Shown piece by piece: positions 33,649-37,201 of a DNA stretch of 37,201 bases. The stretch lies in assembly GCA_936914905.1 (NCBI GenBank), contig CAKZGI010000098.1:1-37201 (forward strand), written 5' to 3'. The stretch's first letter is position 1. The number at the start of each line of letters is the position of its first letter. Origin of the DNA: an uncultured Trichormus sp. Lineage in GTDB: Bacteria; Cyanobacteriota; Cyanobacteriia; Cyanobacteriales; Nostocaceae. The notes under the pieces were generated by a model. The model did not search any database, was not told where the DNA came from, and saw only the letters and a list, made by a program, of their open reading frames with translations. Both the position numbers and the translations under genes were made by a program.

Positions 33649-35022
33649 TTACTTCCCATGCTGCGCTCCACTGTACCACTTCAATAAAACCTTGGCTAGT
33701 TTTTGTGGGTCGTGGCGAACAAATCCGGTTTCGTCTTCATACAAGATGTTGGAGGGGACTATTCTTCTTCCTAGTTTAATGACGGTTTCTCGGTCTAGGA
33801 AAACGGGATGGGAATTTTGCTGGGCGTAGCGAATGAGGGCTTGGGCTGATGGGGTTTTTTTATGTACTAGTACGGCATCAAACAGCCTTCTGCCACCACA
33901 AGCCTTATCAATGGCTTGGATGTGTTCGCCTACGGTGTATCCTTCTGTTTCTCCCGGTTGGGTCATGATATTGCAGATATAGATACGGGGAATATTTTGG
34001 GCTGCGATCGCATCGGCAATTTCTGGTACTAATAAATTAGGTATCAGACTAGTATACAAACTGCCCGGTCCAATAATAATGTAATCAGCCTCTTTAATTG
34101 CTTTAATCGCTGCGGGTAAGGCGGGAGGATTTTCAGGAATACAGCCAATTTGAACAATTTTTCCCCCAGCTTTGGGAATACTGGACTCACCTTCAATCCG
34201 GCGGCCATCTTCTAATTCTGCCCAAAGACGAACATCACTGAGGGTTGCGGGTAAAACTTGTCCCCTCACGGCCAGAACTTTGGAACTAGCTGCAACTGCC
34301 CTTTCTAAATCTCCAGTAATATCAGTCATAGCAGTTAAAAACAAGTTACCAAAACTGTGACCTGTCAACCCATCTCCTGCGCGAAAACGATATTGAAACA
34401 ATTCTGTTAATAACTTTTCTTCATCAGCTAGTGCAGCCAAACAATTGCGAATGTCCCCAGGAGGTAAAACGCCAAATTCCTGACGCAACCTGCCAGAAGA
34501 ACCACCATCATCAGCCACAGTAACAATAGCAGTAATATTAGCACTGTAGGTTTTTAAGCCCCTGAGTAAAGTAGACAGTCCAGTACCGCCACCAATGACG
34601 ACAATTTTCGGACCCCGGTATAAACGGCGATGTGCCAGCAGAACATCTATCAGTTCTTCCTCATCCCCCTGTGGTCTTAGCACTTCAGTAATTGAACCTA
34701 CGGTGCGGGATTGTCCCCACAGCAGCAGTAAGATACCGCACAGTAAAACCAAAGGTCCGCTGATATAGTTGGGTAGTATGTCCGTGAGGAAACCCAGCAA
34801 ACCTCTGAGAAACTCTAATATCCAAAAAATTGGGGTTAGCTTAATCCAAATAGCCAACCCCAAACTTGCTAGTAAAAAACCCCCAACACTGACGAAAAAC
34901 CAGCGTTTTACTGATAATCCAGGTGATAACCACTTAAACCACTGGTTGACCCGATGGGAAGTGCGTCCGTGAGACTGGAGTTGTAGGGCGTTGATAGCTT
35001 GTCTGAGAAAACCGATTGACAT
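33649..35022 (-). CDS. YvcK/CofD-like protein (gluconeogenesis factor family) with N-terminal membrane segments
   Basis: A 457-residue protein. The first about 120 residues have membrane segments ([38 protein letters not shown]), typical of the cyanobacterial form. The rest is the UPF0052/YvcK domain: [85 protein letters not shown], and [20 protein letters not shown]. YvcK binds UDP-sugars and affects cell-wall metabolism and carbon use in Bacillus; its job here is inferred only. I prefer ATG 35022 ([10 protein letters not shown]); an ATG at 35064 would add 14 Cys-containing residues. The gene is intact and ends 38 bases before the heptamer repeat. Confidence 0.9.
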   Translation of the reverse strand: MSIGFLRQAINALQLQSHGRTSHRVNQWFKWLSPGLSVKRWFFVSVGGFLLASLGLAIWIKLTPIFWILEFLRGLLGFLTDILPNYISGPLVLLCGILLLLWGQSRTVGSITEVLRPQGDEEELIDVLLAHRRLYRGPKIVVIGGGTGLSTLLRGLKTYSANITAIVTVADDGGSSGRLRQEFGVLPPGDIRNCLAALADEEKLLTELFQYRFRAGDGLTGHSFGNLFLTAMTDITGDLERAVAASSKVLAVRGQVLPATLSDVRLWAELEDGRRIEGESSIPKAGGKIVQIGCIPENPPALPAAIKAIKEADYIIIGPGSLYTSLIPNLLVPEIADAIAAQNIPRIYICNIMTQPGETEGYTVGEHIQAIDKACGGRRLFDAVLVHKKTPSAQALIRYAQQNSHPVFLDRETVIKLGRRIVPSNILYEDETGFVRHDPQKLAKVLLKWYSGAQHGK

Positions 35023-35064
35023 ACCTAATAGGGAACAGTGGGTACAAACATTGTTTAACAGCAC

Positions 35065-35501
35065 TGTACACCACCTGGCTTCAAGACCAAGGGTGAAATC
35101 AATTCAAAATACTGCCGACCGCAGGCCACACCAGTAAAAACGCCTGAAGTGCTGATTCATTCGTTCCCCCTGATGGCTAACTCGAAGCGTAACTTGAGTT
35201 ATGCACCCTGACTTAGTAAAAATAAATAAATTTTATAGAAATTTTATGGCAATACCTTAACCAAAATAAAAGGCTACAAAAATTTCGGCAAAATCGGCAG
35301 GATTAAACACACATACGCGTTCTGCTTAAAAGGTAGTTTGGAATCTCAAACCCTTATACTGCAGTTGATACGTTAAAAAACCCTTGTAGGAAACCTGGAA
35401 GGAATTTTTAACACTGATTGTTTTTGCCAAGCCTCAAAGAAATGGGAGTTAATGGTTAAAGCATCATCAACTCACCCTCGTAATTTGGCGACGGTATTGT
35501 T
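35065..35501. other. Intergenic region between divergent yvcK-like and ruvC genes
   Basis: About 437 bases without a gene; promoters for both neighbours must be here. I see no tRNA, riboswitch or strong hairpin. Confidence 0.55.
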
Positions 35502-35993
35502 ATGGAAAAGCGAATTTTAGGATTAGACCCAGGACTGGCAATTGTAGGATTTGGGGCGATCTCATGGAACCAGAGTCAAGCTAAAGTACAAGATACAACC
35601 GTAAAGATGCTGGATTTCGGCGTAATTCGGACTTCAGCTGACATGGAAATGAGTCAGCGACTGTCTACTTTATTTGACGATTTACACACCCTAATGGACG
35701 ATTTGCAACCCGATTTGGTGGCAATTGAAAAATTATTCTTCTATCGTATGGCAAATACTATTGTTGTTGCACAGGCTAGGGGTGTGCTGATATTAGTTGT
35801 GGGACAGCGCAAGCTTCCTTATGTGGAATTCGCCCCTCCTCAAGTTAAACAAGCTTTGACGAATTATGGCAAGGCCGAAAAGGCAGAAGTGCAAGATGCG
35901 GTCATGCGGGAGTTGGATTTAGATGAAATTCCTAAGCCTGATGATGCAGCAGATGCTTTAGCGGTGGCGCTGACAGCTTCGTTTCAGTTATGA
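35502..35993 (+). CDS. ruvC: Crossover junction endodeoxyribonuclease RuvC
   Basis: RuvC cleaves Holliday junctions during recombination. It has 163 residues, normal length. The acidic catalytic residues are visible: D9 ([14 protein letters not shown]), E76 (LVAIEKLFF), D148 and D151 ([12 protein letters not shown]). The [19 protein letters not shown] segment is also typical. It starts at ATG 35502 and is intact. It stands alone here, with repeats and a pseudogene downstream. Confidence 0.96.
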   Translation: MEKRILGLDPGLAIVGFGAISWNQSQAKVQDTTVKMLDFGVIRTSADMEMSQRLSTLFDDLHTLMDDLQPDLVAIEKLFFYRMANTIVVAQARGVLILVVGQRKLPYVEFAPPQVKQALTNYGKAEKAEVQDAVMRELDLDEIPKPDDAADALAVALTASFQL

Positions 35994-36099
35994 GATTGTA
36001 TGGAGAGAATAGTTGTTCAATTTCGTTGGGTGCAATCGTTTTCAGCGAATTTTGCTTTTGGAAAAATGATCTACCTCTATACTAAAAACGGTTTAGAAG

Positions 36100-36270
36100 T
36101 GTCTTTCTGAACGTTCGCGGAACATCTCTGAAAGAGATAGTGAAGAATCTCCGAGAGACTAGAGCCTAGGGCACGCTCCTGGTTCACGCAGTGTCCCGAA
36201 GGATACGCTGCACTACGTTACCCATGGCTTACGCCACCCATGGCTTACGCCACGCTGCGCTATCAGTATG
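36100..36270. repeat. GC-rich dispersed repeat cluster with a 16-bp tandem duplication
   Basis: A locally GC-rich block of the Nostocales palindrome/repeat type (CGCAGTGTCCCGAAGGATACGC, then ACGCTGCGC). Within it CCCATGGCTTACGCCA occurs twice head to tail (36221-36236 and 36237-36252). No gene. Confidence 0.75.
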
Positions 36271-36343
36271 ACATAAGTCCAAGTTTCACCCGTTTGCAGT
36301 CTATGGGTACAATATAAACTTGTAACGGAAGGCTATCAGTATA

Positions 36344-36382
36344 GATACTAAACAGTGGAAAACATTTCCACTGTTTAGTATC
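36344..36382. repeat. Perfect 18-bp inverted repeat with 3-base loop
   Basis: GATACTAAACAGTGGAAA (36344-36361), loop ACA, then the exact reverse complement (36365-36382). It is the strongest hairpin in the window. There is no T-run directly after it, so it is not a textbook terminator. It may be a palindromic intergenic element, the core of a tiny MITE, or a bidirectional transcription stop between ruvC and the cytochrome pseudogene. Confidence 0.9.
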
Positions 36383-36487
36383 CAAGTCTATTAAATTTTA
36401 GTTTTTTTAAGTATGTTAAAATTCTACAACATCTAAAAGAGAATATAAAATTTCGAACAGATAATTTTAATATCCCCAAATATTACT

Positions 36488-37084
36488 GTAGTTAATTCTC
36501 CTGCAAAACCCCGTAAATTACCAACATAAGCTATAGGCGCTAAAATATTTCATTCTCTTAATATCATCAGCCTCTTTCTAATGATTACCAGTGGATTCCA
36601 AATCCACAACACTAATCACGTTTTTGGTCGCCGTGCAGGTTTACATATTCCCCCCCTTTTCACTTTAGGCGCTTGGTTAGCAGGAGGTAGACACTGGCAT
36701 TTTGCAGCTATGTGGCTATTTTCTCTCAATGTTTTAGGGTATGGCATTTACATTTTCATGACCCGATGTTGGCGACATAGATTTCTTAGCCAAAATGATA
36801 TCAAAGCATTACAAGAAACTCAGAATTATCAACGTCTAACTTATGCTTAGTATCGGATTATTTACACAGCCATTATTCCTATAATATTGTTAGCAATCTT
36901 GACCGGAGTTGGAATGTACAAACCTGCTTAATTTCCTTGGATAGTTGATATGTTTGGTGATTGGCAATCATTCAGAATTGTGCATTTTGCCTCTGTAGCA
37001 TTGGTGATAACATTTGTAATTATTCATTGGCGTTTAGGACAAAAGGCCGGAGGAGAAGAACTGACAGGCTCGATGTTTTGGTAG
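36488..37084 (+). pseudogene. Cytochrome b (b561/b6-type) membrane protein gene with three in-frame stops
   Basis: One frame runs from about 36488 to TAG 37082-37084: VNSPAKPRKLPT, TAA (36527), AIGAKIFHSLNIISLFLMIT, then SGFQIHNTNHVFGRRAGLHI, GGRHWHFAAMWLFSLNVLGY, QNYQRLTYA, TAG (36848), YRIIYTAIIPIILLAILTGV, GMYKPA, TAA (36929), FPWIVDMFGDW, FRIVHFASVALVITFVIIHW, KAGGEELTGSMFW. It has four membrane segments with His residues suited to two hemes. Such proteins usually pair with a molybdopterin oxidoreductase, none of which is seen here. There is no frameshift. No start codon is clear (GTA GTT at the expected place). The 89-residue open piece at 36581 is not an intact gene. Confidence 0.9.
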
Positions 37085-37115
37085 TTTTTTGATTAAGTTT
37101 AAGATAGTGCAGTAA

Positions 37116-37201
37116 GGAAAGTGGATTAAATAAGGTCTAAGAGTGGCAATAATATCTATACACCAGAAGGGTAGATGGAGAACTGGTAGATGATGCCCCC
37201 T
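37116..37201 (+). repeat. Imperfect inverted repeat, right copy (runs off the window)
   Basis: It begins AGGAAAGTGGATTAAATA and contains ATAATATCTATAC and GAGAACTGGTAGATGATGC, in the order found on the minus strand at 290-211. It lies just after the cytochrome b pseudogene, as the left copy lies just after another decayed gene. Confidence 0.55.

Noticed and set aside
33540-33671. N-terminal extension of TsaE
   Set aside because: It is translated heptamer repeat that overlaps the end of the yvcK-like gene; the conserved protein starts at ATG 33539.

Overview
The window comes from a filamentous heterocyst-forming cyanobacterium (order Nostocales). The evidence is a dnaE-C gene that begins with a split DnaE intein, XisH/XisI family genes, a DevBCA-type heterocyst exporter beside a heterocyst-glycolipid/PUFA-type polyketide synthase, scattered GCGATCGC (HIP1) octamers, and a heptanucleotide tandem repeat of the STRR kind. 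The DNA is AT-rich. About ten genes are visibly broken by in-frame stops, small tandem duplications, frameshifts or a MITE. That points to an eroding genome such as the Azolla symbiont 'Nostoc azollae'; the species is an inference.

Layout. 1-2.6 kb: a broken fragment, a family-4 uracil-DNA glycosylase, and a RodZ-like gene with two internal stops. 3.1-5.4 kb: an intact RodZ-like gene and gatA, convergent. 5.5-7.3 kb: a graveyard holding xisH, xisI, an antitoxin-like gene, a truncated unknown gene and a Uma2 remnant. 7.7-9.1 kb: dnaE-C with its 36-residue C-intein. 9.3-12.3 kb: a NADAR gene split by a 126-bp MITE, a small intact hypothetical gene, a broken HAD hydrolase, nagB with one stop, and a small Cys-rich ORF. 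12.8-16.0 kb: devB-devC-devA on the minus strand, with a perfect GTA-N8-TAC (NtcA-type) site 74 bp upstream of devB. 16.3-17.6 kb: a small gene of unknown family and a 970-bp intergenic region with a second GTA-N8-TAC site. 17.6-33.0 kb: a plus-strand lipid/polyketide cluster. 33.1-36.0 kb: tsaE, yvcK-like and ruvC housekeeping genes. 36.0-37.2 kb: repeats, a perfect hairpin and a cytochrome b pseudogene.

How the cluster may work. A 2301-residue synthase (KS-AT-ACP-ACP-KR-DH), a PfaB-like protein (KS-like domain without catalytic residues plus AT), a PfaD-type enoyl reductase, a condensation-fold acyltransferase, a free ACP and a 627-residue protein of unknown function with a TubC-like N-terminal docking domain lie in one direction. 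They are divergent from an exporter of the type that carries heterocyst envelope glycolipids. KR, DH and ER together allow full reduction of each extension unit. No thioesterase or terminal reductase is present, so chain release probably involves the acyltransferase and free ACP, or a gene elsewhere. The cluster is intact while neighbouring accessory genes decay, which argues that it is under selection. The acyltransferase-ACP-unknown protein trio is the part most likely to hold undescribed biochemistry.
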